A DNA stretch of 64,000 bases, taken from assembly GCA_963790545.1 (NCBI GenBank), contig CAWBPA010000023.1, positions 1 through 64,000 of the forward strand, read 5' to 3'. A program made the position numbers and the translations under genes. The stretch comes from DATBJG01 sp963790545 (GTDB taxonomy: Bacteria; Acidobacteriota; Vicinamibacteria; Vicinamibacterales; JAMQPK01). Each line of letters opens with the position of its first letter. Positions within the stretch are counted from its first letter, which is position 1. Below the pieces are notes generated by a model. The model was given only the letters and a program-made list of their open reading frames with translations, made no database searches and was not told the origin of the DNA. Positions 38,601 through 47,526 of the stretch are shown one piece after another.

Positions 38601-38669
38601 GGCTGCCAGCGCTGGAACGAGAACAATTACGAGCAACGCCAACACGATTCGCATTGCCACTCGTCGCAT
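35629..38669 (-). CDS. TonB-dependent receptor, Oar-like, tandem copy B, two frame breaks
   Basis: About 1,013 residues, parallel to copy A. Signal peptide (LALLVIVLVPALAAAQ), SSITGVVRDTSGAVLPGVTV domain, plug (ESPIVDVQSA; RRQRTLDNSLIEALPTAQGY), barrel, and ending VLTARTVKLTVQYDF. Frame changes near 38285 and 36290. Shared stretches with copy A (for example GGRGGRGNEGMAQTDGIGT and NWNGRERPGNDR) are nearly identical, while loop segments differ, pointing to recent tandem duplication with loop divergence. The secreted family gene and hairpins also flank this copy on its upstream side. Confidence 0.93.
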
Positions 38670-38785
38670 AACGGACTCCCTTCCGTGCGAGGTGTTGTCC
38701 AGCGCCGAAAATGACGTGAGCTCGCGCGAAACGTCGAACGCGCGAAACCCCGGGAAAGTGATGAACGACTGGAAAGGTGTTCATC

Positions 38786-38815
38786 CTTATACGCCCGTCA
38801 ATCTCGGAAGGTCAA
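38786..38815 (-). promoter_or_regulatory. Promoter of TonB receptor B
   Basis: Minus-strand TTGACC (38810-38815) and TATAAG (38786-38791), spacer 18 bp. It matches the promoter of copy A, so promoter and gene duplicated together. Confidence 0.68.
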
Positions 38816-38889
38816 CAGACTTCAGGACGCTTACGATTCAAGAATTTGAATGTGTCGGACGTTGATATTGATGAGCAAGCGGAGGGAGC

Positions 38890-38946
38890 GGCGGGCTGAA
38901 AGCCCCGCCCTACGTACAGTTCGTAGGCCGGACCTTTAGGTCCGGC
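38890..38946. repeat. Inverted pair of hairpin elements
   Basis: GGCGGGCT, GAA, AGCCCCGCC (38890-38909) then CTACGTA; 5 bp on, CGTAG then GCCGGACCT, TT, AGGTCCGGC (38927-38946). The two units face each other, as at 32062 and 35446. Confidence 0.87.
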
Positions 38947-38963
38947 AAGCCGAGAGCCGAAGC

Positions 38964-40097
38964 TTACTCTTCTCGCACTGGCAAGTCGGTCGTTGGCGGC
39001 GGCGGAGGAGGAAGCCCCTTGGCCAGCGCTTCTTTCACCGCATTCTCATACTCGCGGGCACCACTGAGTGAGTATTTGACGGCACCGTTTGCCTCATGAC
39101 ACTCATACGGCAGGATCTGGAATCCAGGCGGCGAAATGAGCGGAAGCACCATCGTCCACGGCTTCGTGTACGTCCCCGGATCGTCCATCGTCACGTCGTA
39201 CAGCAGGAAGTTCTCGGAAATGCGCGTCAGCCGTTCCGTGAGGCGCATGGCCTCCGTGTGCTTGAGGCCGTTGCCGTTTCCTCCGATGCTCGTCCTGTCG
39301 GTGAAGTTGGTCGTCTCGACCACGAGGGTGTCGCCCTCCCAGCGGCCACGGGGATCCCCCATGTGCATACGGATGTTTGCCCCGAGGTGCGGTCGGCCAT
39401 CCAAGGGAATCAGCCGCGTGTCGTGAATCATCTCGTAGTTGACGACGACCTGCCCTGGGGTCTGCAGAATCATGTTGCCATTGCCGTACGAGACCGGGAG
39501 CACCGAGCCGACGACGCCGCGGGTGACGCATCGATCGTACAAGGTGAAATCTTCAGGTCCATCATGTGGACCATCACCCCAGGTACCGCGAATGACCCGC
39601 CGATTCTGCGCCTCTGGCGTCAACGGAGGAATTCTCCCATTCGGCGGGTCCATGATCATCGAGGCAATCCGAAACGTCGTCTTGCCGCGCCACGCCCTGT
39701 CGCGCCCGTTTGTGTTGGGGCTCGACGCGTTGAACGCTGCTTGACGCGTTTTTTCCTCGCGTCCGACTCGTTCGGCGTACTCCGCGTCATTGAGAAATGC
39801 CCGCGTGCCGAACTGTTCCGGCCGCTCTCTTGGAATCCCGTGAACGCTGTCGCTCGTCCACGATCCCTGCAGGTCCGGTTCCCCCCACGCGGTGCGCGGC
39901 GGCGTCCAATTCTCCGCGACGCCAATCTGGCTCCGGATGGTGCGCACCAGCTCCTGGTGACGAGCGAGCGTCCAGCCTTCCGCGCCGCTCGTACCGACCG
40001 TGGCCGAGGGCTCTTGCGCGGAAACAGGCACCCACATCGATGATCCAGTGGCGATCAGAATCGCCACGCCGAGCGCTGTGAGAACTCGATGCGTCAT
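38964..40097 (-). CDS. Secreted ~360-residue protein, family copy 3
   Basis: 377 residues with a signal peptide (ALGVAILIATGSSMWVPVSAQ). It contains NWTPPRTAWGEPDLQGSWTS, RPEQFGTRAFLNDAEYAERV, MDPPNGRIPPLTPEAQ, GPEDFTLYDRCVTRG, YGNGNMILQTP, GRWEGDTLVVETTNFTDRTS, LPYECHEANGAVKYSLSGA, and a Pro-rich tail. The gap of 62 bp to the upstream DUF6152 gene holds three CTTGAGACTT units. Both genes read leftward and should be co-transcribed. Role unknown. Confidence 0.88.
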   Translation of the reverse strand: MTHRVLTALGVAILIATGSSMWVPVSAQEPSATVGTSGAEGWTLARHQELVRTIRSQIGVAENWTPPRTAWGEPDLQGSWTSDSVHGIPRERPEQFGTRAFLNDAEYAERVGREEKTRQAAFNASSPNTNGRDRAWRGKTTFRIASMIMDPPNGRIPPLTPEAQNRRVIRGTWGDGPHDGPEDFTLYDRCVTRGVVGSVLPVSYGNGNMILQTPGQVVVNYEMIHDTRLIPLDGRPHLGANIRMHMGDPRGRWEGDTLVVETTNFTDRTSIGGNGNGLKHTEAMRLTERLTRISENFLLYDVTMDDPGTYTKPWTMVLPLISPPGFQILPYECHEANGAVKYSLSGAREYENAVKEALAKGLPPPPPPTTDLPVREE

Positions 40098-40159
40098 ATG
40101 AACACCTCGTTCAACTTGAGACTTCAGCTTGAGACTTGAGCCTTCAGACTTGAGACTTC

Positions 40160-40579
40160 CTAAGGCTCCGGCCTCTCATCCGGCGCACCAATCCCCGACG
40201 ACCCGACAAACAGCTTGCTCCCGTCAGGGAACGTGACGTCCCGGCCGTTCGCCCGCAGCTGTCCGTCCTTCGCTTGAAACCCCTCGACGAGGATTTCCAT
40301 GCCGGGCGGGAGTGAGCTCTTGTTCCAGCCTCGGCGGATGAGGGAGTTCGGGGCACCTGCTTCAATCATCCACTTGCTAATCGAGCCGTCGGTGTTCTTG
40401 ACGTCGATATGAATCCACGAGTGCGGATTCACCCATTCCATCTTCGTCACAGTGCCCCGCAATTTGACCGGTCGGCGAGCGTCGAACTCGGCTGCAAAGG
40501 AATGATGCGCCACCACAGGCCCGGAGCTCGCCAGCATCAAGCCCACGCCGAGGGCGAGAATCGAGAGCGTCTTGTGCAT
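40160..40579 (-). CDS. DUF6152-family secreted protein, copy 2
   Basis: 139 residues. Signal peptide (SILALGVGLMLASSGPVVA), then HHSFAAEFDARRPVKLRG, MEWVNPHSWIHIDV, SLIRRGWNKSSLPPGMEILVEG and RDVTFPDGSKLFVGSS. This is the typical DUF6152 order (HHS-x-A-A-E-x-D; W-x-NPH; G-x-x-V-x-x-x-G). It begins the unit with 38964-40097 and diverges from the serine hydrolase gene at 40754. No metal-binding chemistry is established for the family, though the two His after the signal peptide are suggestive. Confidence 0.92.
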   Translation of the reverse strand: MHKTLSILALGVGLMLASSGPVVAHHSFAAEFDARRPVKLRGTVTKMEWVNPHSWIHIDVKNTDGSISKWMIEAGAPNSLIRRGWNKSSLPPGMEILVEGFQAKDGQLRANGRDVTFPDGSKLFVGSSGIGAPDERPEP

Positions 40580-40753
40580 CGGACCTACACTCCTTTAGAG
40601 AGGACGTCCGGCTGCCCGGACGCGACGTGCTAGACGGTCGACTTCAGGCGATGTGATATAAAGCTTCCACACCAAAAAAAGGATCGAATGGTCGGCAGGA
40701 CTGTCACTCTATCACTAGAACGTCAATTCGGAAACTGCCGAGGAAGAGTCATC

Positions 40754-42090
40754 ATGAACGCTGATTTGGCCCGTCGTCCCGTCCGTCCAACGCGCTCCAG
40801 CCATGCCGCTCTGGTGGTTCTTGGGCTGTTGTTGATGAGTTTGCCGCTTGGCACTGCGGGGTCAGTGGCGACCGCAAAGCCGGAGGAGGTCGGTCTCTCG
40901 ACGGAGCGCCTGCTGCGAGTGCGTGAGCTCGCGCAGCGTCATCTCGACGCGCGAAACGTATCGGGCGTGGTCACATTGGTGGCCCGACGCGGTCGAATTG
41001 CGCACTTCGATGCGCAGGGCATGCAGGATATCGAAGCCAGGAAGCCCATGCCGAAGGACGGCATCTTCCGCCTCGCCTCGATGTCGAAGCCGATTACGGG
41101 CGTGGCCATCATGATGCTTGTCGAAGAGGGCAAGGTGCGGCTGAACGATCCGGTGTCCCGGTTCCTGCCCGAGTACAAGACCATGAAGGTGGCCGTCGCC
41201 AGACCAGGGCGCCGGACCGGCAGGTGGCGGCCGCGGCGGCGCTGGGGGTCGCGGAGGAGCCGGTGAGGGGGAGGTTACGTACAGACGTCGTCTCGGCGAG
41301 CCGGGAAATCACCATTCGCGATCTCCTGACGCACACCTCCGGGTTGCTGAGCGGCGGACTTGGTGCGGCGTCGGCAAACACCATCGCCCCTCGCAGCGAG
41401 ACCGACAGCCTGGCGTCGTTCATTCCAAAGCTTGCCGGCGTTCCGCTGGATTTTCAGCCGGGTACGCTCTGGCGATACAGCGGTCAGGCCGGCTTCGACG
41501 TGCTCAGTCGCATCGTCGAAATCGTGTCGGGACAGACTTTCGATCGATTTCTGAAACAGCGTATTTTCGATCCGCTCGGTATGAAGGACACCGGGTTTGT
41601 CCTGACGCCGGAGCAGTCGTCTCGATTGGTCACGATCTATCAATCGACACCGAATGGTCTGCAGCCGGCAAACCGGCCAGCCAGCACGACCTATTTTTCT
41701 GGCGCCGGCGGCCTCATGAGCAGCGCGGAGGACTATCTGCAGTTTGCACAGATGCTCCTCAATGGTGGCGAACTGAACGGCAAACGGCTGCTTGGCCCAA
41801 GAACGATCGAGCTGATGACCGCCAACCATACTGGCGACATGGTCAACGGACAGTTCGGACGTCCTGCGCACGGGATGGGCTTTGGTTTGAGCGTTCAGGT
41901 CGTGCAGGATCCGGTGGCCGCAAACCTGCGCGTCTCCAAAGGGGCTTATGGCTGGGCGGGAGGCACCGGTGTGAGTTTCTGGATCGAGCCCGAAGAGAAG
42001 ATCGTGTCAATCTACTTCGTTCAGGGTGGCTCGGGCGGCGCGCTCCGACAGGACTTCGAAGGAGCGGTCAGGTACGCGATTCTCGAATAG
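40754..42090 (+). CDS. Serine hydrolase (class C beta-lactamase family), one frame break
   Basis: About 445 residues from ATG 40754, which leads into a signal peptide (AALVVLGLLLMSLPLGTAGSV). The catalytic S-x-x-K is in FRLASMSKPITG; the Tyr motif appears as WRYSGQAGFDVL (YSG in place of YSN); and the third element is HGMGFG-like near residue 375. The frame changes near 41205 and both parts are well conserved. Members are esterases, DD-peptidases or transesterases rather than true beta-lactamases in most cases. The protein is exported. AGGAAGAG lies upstream of the ATG. Confidence 0.92.
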
Positions 42091-42137
42091 CTCGAGCGGG
42101 AACGTAGGATGGGCGTTCAGTGTATCTCTACAGATGA

Positions 42138-42885
42138 CTATTCGCCCACGCCGGGCTCGAACAAGACCCCAGCCCCGCCCGAGACGTTGACGACGTGATA
42201 GCGGACCCAGTTGATTCGTGGGCGCGCAATCTGCCGCGCGCAACTTCGAAGCAACGGGGAAAACTGCGGCGCCAGGAGAAAGATTCTCGGTTGGACCGAG
42301 AAGTTGATTCCCTGGTCCGCGTACATGCGTCGCACGAGCGGCAGATTGTCCACGATCCAATGGAAATGACCGATTCCGCGAACGAGAATCCCGTCCTGTG
42401 GGGTCGGCTCGAAGTCGATAATCGTCAGTTGGTTCGCCCGGTCCACCGCAAGGACGTCGATTTCTCCGCACGGTTGGCACGGCACCGCGGCGTCGATTCC
42501 TCGCAGCCCCTCCTCTAGAGCTCCCTCGAGACCCCGCAGGATAGCCGCCAGCTTGTCCCTGGTGACCGGCATGTGGGGCTGCAGCAGCACGGTTCGATCT
42601 TGAGGATTCTGCGTCGCGATCACGAGTCTCGGCACGCTCGGACCTCTCGCCGAGCGGTTGTTCGATAGCCAGGGCCCCATCCGTCCTTTGCGACAGGAAG
42701 AGATGAGAGATGTCCTCTAAACCTCGCCCGAGCGGTTTCTCCGCGCCGCCAAAGGGCTGTTCCCGGTTCCGGGCGCCGGCCTTGTGCTGATCAGGGTGCG
42801 TGCGCATGGATCTCTTATCGGCGTCTCGGAGCCTGTCGATAAACGTGCTGTCGTCGATCTCGATAAGTCGTCGTTTTCTCGACAT
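42138..42885 (-). CDS. Nuclease-fold-like hypothetical protein, one frame break
   Basis: About 248 residues: MSRKRRLIEIDDSTFIDRL from ATG 42885, a basic linker, then a conserved domain in a second frame after ~42640 (RLVIATQNPQDRTVLLQPHM, LEEGLRGIDAAVPCQPCGEIDVLAVDRANQLTIIDFEPT, RRMYADQGINFSVQPRIFLLAP). The GEIDVLAVD...LTIIDFE pattern recalls the D...(E/D)xK core of NucS-like PD-(D/E)XK proteins (G-x-ID-x-L-x-x-D...VIELK), but the Lys is replaced, so catalysis is doubtful. It starts 2 bp after the stop of the ParA-like gene. Function unknown. Confidence 0.55.
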
Positions 42886-42887
42886 GG

Positions 42888-43973
42888 TTAGTTCTCGAGA
42901 GCCTTGTTCGCGAATCTTTCATCCAGGATCAGGACCGAGTTGTCGCCACCAAAGGGAGAAGGTTCCGATAGCGGGTTCATGGGATCGCTCTGCCAGTGAC
43001 CGTCCACGACGTACCTGGTACTGGTAGCGCCCCGGCGCACAGCCTCACAGTCTTCGTCCACAGCTTTCCCGCAGGCTGCATTTCATTGCCTTCCAACTGC
43101 CACCCGTTGAAGTCCCCGACGAGCTGAACCCGGTCGGCGCCCGCTGCTTCGAGTGAAAACACAACCCCCTCAGGCGTGACCGTCAGGCGGTGACGCGGAA
43201 GCCGGAATCCATTCTTCTCGCAACACCTCTGCCGTGAGGGCCTGATAATCGTCAAACCCTGCACAGTGCCGACAATAGTGCGCGATCGGCAGACCGTGGC
43301 TCGCGGCTTCCGCAAGTTTGACGCTGTACCTGATGGTGGTCTGGAAATGCCGGCCCGACAGGTGGGTGTGCATCTCGTTGACGACCGCCTTTACAAACGG
43401 AGTCCGACCCGGATAGAGCGTCACGAGGACGCGGGCTCGCACGTTGTGTCCCGTTTCCCGGGCCAGAAGATCGAAGGTCTCGAAGACTTTGCCAATGCCG
43501 TGCAATGAGAAGAAGCTGGGATCCATTGGCACGATCGCTTCCGAGCAGGCTTTCAGGGCGTTGAACGTGAGGAGACCCACGTTCGGCGGGCAATCGACCA
43601 CGACGTAATCGTAATCGCCGCTCGCGTTGGCGACAGCTTCTTGCAGAATGTTCTCCCTCCCGGCGACACCTGCCAGTTTTTCCGGAACGGCGCTGAGAAG
43701 AATGTCGGCGGGCGCCACATCAAGGTTTTCCTGAGCGGCATGGGTGATGTCGCGCAGACCGGTCACGTGCCCGTTGTCGCGCAGGAACACTTCGTACATC
43801 GTCCTTGCAGGCTGAGTCGAGTTGGGAAGCACCCCGAGGGTGGCGTGACCCTGCGGATCCATATCGACGAGCAGCACTCGTTTCTTCTCTCGCGCCAGGA
43901 ACGCCGACAGGTTGATCGCCGTGATGGTCTTTCCGACACCGCCTTTCTGATTCACGACGGCTATCGTGCGCAT
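42888..43973 (-). CDS. ParA-family ATPase with C-terminal glycogen-binding (CBM48-like) domain, frame-broken
   Basis: ATG 43973 starts MRTIAVVNQKGGVGKT, the deviant Walker A; VDMDPQGHATLG, VVDCPPNVGLL and LVTLYPGRT complete a Soj/ParA fold. The ParA frame stops at 43170. In the next frame the text continues RHRLTVTPEGVVFSLEAAG, VQLVGDFNGWQLEGNEM, then after another shift near 43030 RYQYQ, YVVDGHWQSDPMNP and SPFGGDNSVLILDE, ending at TAA 42888. That is an AMPK-beta/CBM48 glycogen-binding module. One protein is the simplest reading given the indels elsewhere, but two overlapping genes cannot be excluded. Total about 360 residues. Confidence 0.75.
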
Positions 43974-44318
43974 GTTGTGCCCCCCCAATTTGGCGAGATC
44001 AAAGGGTTGTCGACGCTGGCCACCGCACAAGGGTGCGGGTTCGCGGCTCAGTGCGAAGACACTGGCGAGCGACGTCAAGGCTTCTGATGGCAAGAAACGT
44101 CTTCGAAGTAGCGAGGGCACAACGATAACAAAACCGTAATCGTCAGGCAACTATTACTTGGGTGTCTGTACGAGTGAGCCACTAGATATGGGCGATCCGG
44201 TTTTCAGAGGACCTTTTTCCGCCTCGGGGATGACATCTCGGCCCCCGATCGCAAAATCTGCGCAAAAACGGACCAGTTTGGTGGCTTGTGGCTTGCACAA
44301 GTCCCCGTGCGCCGGAAG
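43974..44318. other. Divergent intergenic region
   Basis: Between the starts of the ParA-like gene and the small helical protein. A C-run (43980-43986) lies next to the ParA start. No gene is supported; promoters for both directions are expected here but are not clear. Confidence 0.45.
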
Positions 44319-44609
44319 ATGGACGACTCACACGCCCCCTTTGACAACCTGGAAAGTGCTCGCCAGTACGTGGCGTTGCTTTGCGAAGCGCTCGAGGATG
44401 CGCGGCGTGGCGTCGAGTGGGACGTCACCCTGGCTCAGGATGAACGAGCCGGCCGCCGCGTTGAAGCCCTGCAGCTGGTGAATTACAAACTTGACCGCCT
44501 CAAGTATCACCTCGACAACAGCCGCCGCCTCCTGAACGACCTGCGAACCTTGCGCCGGTTGTTGCTGGGGGAGCGCTCCGTGGAATCCTCCAACGCGGAA
44601 GTTCTGTAG
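44319..44609 (+). CDS. Small helical hypothetical protein
   Basis: 96 residues from ATG 44319. Heptad-like helical composition throughout: ARQYVALLCEALEDARRGVEWDV, VEALQLVNYKLDRLKYHLDNSRRLLNDLRTLRRLLLGE. No membrane segment, no recognised family. It diverges from the ParA-like operon; a role as a partner is only positional inference. The stop codon lies at the edge of a hairpin repeat. In-frame ATG 44286 is possible but has no better site. Confidence 0.6.
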   Translation: MDDSHAPFDNLESARQYVALLCEALEDARRGVEWDVTLAQDERAGRRVEALQLVNYKLDRLKYHLDNSRRLLNDLRTLRRLLLGERSVESSNAEVL

Positions 44610-44732
44610 CGGGGGCTAAAGCCCCCGCGCTACACAAGAAACTAAAGCCTCCGCGCTACCCAAGAAACCCGCGCGACACACAAAAACGTAGCGCGACACA
44701 CACAACGTAGCGCGGGGGCTTCAGCCCCCGCG
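44609..44732. repeat. Inverted pair of hairpin-GCTAC elements
   Basis: GCGGGGGCT, AA, AGCCCCCGC (44609-44628) followed by GCTAC; then degenerate copies with TAAAGCC and GTAGCGCG; then GTAG and CGCGGGGGCT, TC, AGCCCCCGCG (44711-44732). The outer hairpins face each other. The first can act as a terminator for the small gene ending at 44609. Confidence 0.85.
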
Positions 44733-44969
44733 TTCCCCAGAATGTCACCAGTCCAGATGACTTCTTCGAACGCAGATCTGAAAGGTTGAACAAAGTCATC
44801 TGTCCGGGAGCCTTTTGAGATGCCTTGGGCAGTGTTCTCGCGCGGAACAGACTCTAAAGCCCACTCTCACAGAGGTTTTGCGGATTGGCCTGCCGGGCAC
44901 CCGATCCGGGAAGGGTTCTTGCTGACCGTTGTTCGGGATTTTCACGTCTCGAAAACCAGAAGGAGCCTG

Positions 44970-46500
44970 ATGCTCGTCCAAGACTCACTTCATCGAAGTG
45001 TTGCCCGAACGCCTGACAAGGTGGCGCTCGTCTGCGACGGATCACGACTGACGTACGCAGAAATCGAGGCCGCGGCCAACCGGCTCGCGAATGCGCTACG
45101 CGAGCACGGCGTCCGCCGAGGCGATCGGGTCGGCATCTTCCTCAACAACTCGGTCGAAGCCGTCGTGAGCATCTTCGCGGTGCTCAAAGCGGGGGCGGTG
45201 TTTGTCGTTATCAACCATACGACCAAGGAAGACAAGCTCGCCTACATTCTGAACAACTGTCGCGCGACAGCGCTCGTCGGGGACGCGCAGAAGCAGTCCC
45301 TGTTCGATTCCTTGCTCGAACGGGTGACGTCGCTCCGCTTCGTCGTTCTGACGGGCCGGCCCTCGTCGGCACGCTCGGTGGACGGCAGGCTCCTCGACTA
45401 TGCCGAGATTCAAGCCTCCTGCTCGGCAGACCGTCCACAGCAGGTCAACATCGACGTGGACCTTGCCTGCCTCATTTACACGTCGGGCAGTACGGGCGAC
45501 CCCAAAGGGGTCATGTCGGACCACAGCAATGTCGTGTTTGCGGCAACGTCCATTACGACTTACCTGCAGAACGTCAAAGACGACGTCATCCTGAGCGTGC
45601 TGCCGTTGTCGTTCGACTACGGTCTCTATCAGCTGCTCATGACGTTCCATTTCGGTGGGCGGCTGGTGCTCGAGCGGTCCTTCGCCTATCCCTCGGCGGT
45701 GTTACAGCGCCTGGAGCAGGAACGCGTCACGGGATTCCCAGGCGTTCCCACGATGTTTGCGATTCTCGTCGGCATGGACCTGACGTCGTACGATCTTTCG
45801 AACCTTCGGTACATCACGAACACGGCGGCGGCCCTGCCACCGAGCCACATCACGACACTGCGCCGCAAGTTTCCCACGGCCACGATGTTCTCGATGTACG
45901 GCCTGACCGAAACGAAGCGAACGCTCTACCTCCCGCCTGATCGGCTTGATTCGAAGCCAGGCTCTGTCGGCATTGCCATTCCTGGCACCGAGGTGTGGAT
46001 CGCGGACGCCAACGGAAATCGTCTGGGCCCCGGCCAAACGGGCGAGCTGGTCGGTACGCGGCCGTCACGTCATGCGCGGGTACTGGGAGGCACCCGAGGC
46101 CACAGCCAACCGTTTCCGACCCGGTCCAATTCCGGGCGAGCGTCTCTGCTATACCGGCGACCTGTTCTCGATGGATGACGACGGCTGCTTCTACTTCGTC
46201 GCGCGCAGGGACGACATCATCAAGAGCCGGGGCGAAAAGATCGCGCCGAAAGAAGTCGAGAACGTTCTCTACAGTCTGCCAGGCGTCATCGAGGCCGCCG
46301 TGGTGGGCGTGCCCGACCCCATCCTGGGCCAGGCTGTCAAAGCGTTTGTCGTCGTCAACGGCAGCCCGGTCACGGAAAACCAGGTTCTCGCGCACTGCAA
46401 GGCCAACCTCGAAGACTTCATGGTGCCAAAGTTCGTCGAGTTCGTGGACGAGCTGCCAAAGACGTCGTCGGGCAAGGTCAAGAAGCTGGCGCTTGTATGA
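44970..46500 (+). CDS. Acyl/aryl-acid ligase (AMP-forming), first gene of the ACP operon, one frame break
   Basis: About 509 residues of the ANL superfamily. ATG 44970 has AGAAGGAG upstream. Motifs: LTYAEIEAAANRLANAL, YTSGSTGDPKGVM (P-loop), LPLSFDYGLYQLLM, MYGLTETKRT, then past a frame change near 46055 GYWEAPEATANRF, YTGDLFSMDDDGCFYFVARRDDIIKSRG (hinge) and KTSSGKVKKLAL (catalytic Lys). The stop overlaps the next start (ATGA). It would adenylate an acid and, given the acyl carrier protein three genes on, may load it there instead of onto CoA. It resembles ligases of exosortase-A-associated exopolysaccharide loci; that likeness is from memory. Confidence 0.92.
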
Positions 46501-47508
46501 GGGACACCCACGTGATGGATGCGACACACGCCCCGTTTTCAGCCGATGTATTGGGTATCGACGCCGAGCAGGTGACCGCTCGAATTGCCGAGGCCATTTC
46601 GTCACAGGTGCTCGGCACGCTTCGTCGCCGAGGCGTTGTGGTCGGATTGTCGGGCGGCATTGACAGTTCGGTGTGTGCGGCGCTGAGCGTTCGGGCGCTC
46701 GGGGCCGAAACGCGTGCTTGGGGTGTTGATGCCCGAGCGCGACTCGTCAGACGACTCTTTGTATCTGGGAGGCCTCCTGGCCGGTCTTCTCGGGATCGAA
46801 ACCATCGTCGAGAACATTGCACCGCCGCTCGTGGCGGCCGGCTGCTATGAGCGACAGAACGAAGCCATCAGGAGTGTCTTTCCCGAATATGCGGACGGGT
46901 GGAAGTGCAAGATCACGCTGCCGTCGTTGCTCAACGGTGATCGCCTGAACATCTTCAGCCTGACGGTGATGAGCCCGGACGGCGACATGAAGACCGCACG
47001 ACTGCCGCTGTCTGCGTACCTGCAGCTGGTTGCGGCGACGAATTTCAAGCAACGCATGCGGGCCACGATGGCTTACTACCACGCGGATCGTCTGAACTAT
47101 GCGGTGGTGGGCACCCCGAACCGTCTCGAGTACGACCAGGGATTCTTCGTCAAGGGAGGCGACGGTGCGGCCGACCTCAAGCCGATCGCCCATCTTTACA
47201 AGACGCAGGTCTACGAGTTGGCCGCGCACGTAGGCGTGCCGGAAGAGATCCGGCGGCGACCCCCGACAACCGACACGTATTCGATGCCGCAAACGCAGGA
47301 GGAGTTCTACTTCGCCTTGCCGTACGGCGCGATGGACCTTTGCCTCTACGCTCACAATCACGGGATCCCGCCGCAAGACGTGGCATCGGTTCTCGGACTG
47401 ACGGAGCCGCAGGTCGCGGCCGTGTTCAAGGACATCGACTCGAAACGGCGGACGACCCGTTATCTGCACCTTTCGCCGCTCCTCGTCGAAAAGGTCTCCG
47501 AAATCTAG
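46497..47508 (+). CDS. NAD synthase-like ATP-pyrophosphatase (NadE family), one frame break
   Basis: About 336 residues with the N-type ATP-PPase loop VVGLSGGIDSSVCAAL near residue 50. After a frame change near 46720 the family text continues (VLMPERDSSDDSLYLG; KITLPSLLNGDRLNIF; NFKQRMRATMAYYHADRLNYAVVGTPNRLEYDQGFFVKGGDGAADLKPIAHLYKTQVYELAAHVGVP). Key NadE blocks are kept. Longer than the ~275-residue housekeeping NadE and lacking a glutaminase domain. In this operon it may make an amide or activated product rather than NAD; ammonia could come from the neighbouring AsnB-like enzyme. Housekeeping NAD synthesis is the alternative. Confidence 0.88.
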
Positions 47509-47526
47509 ACGGAGCTTGACGAGATC

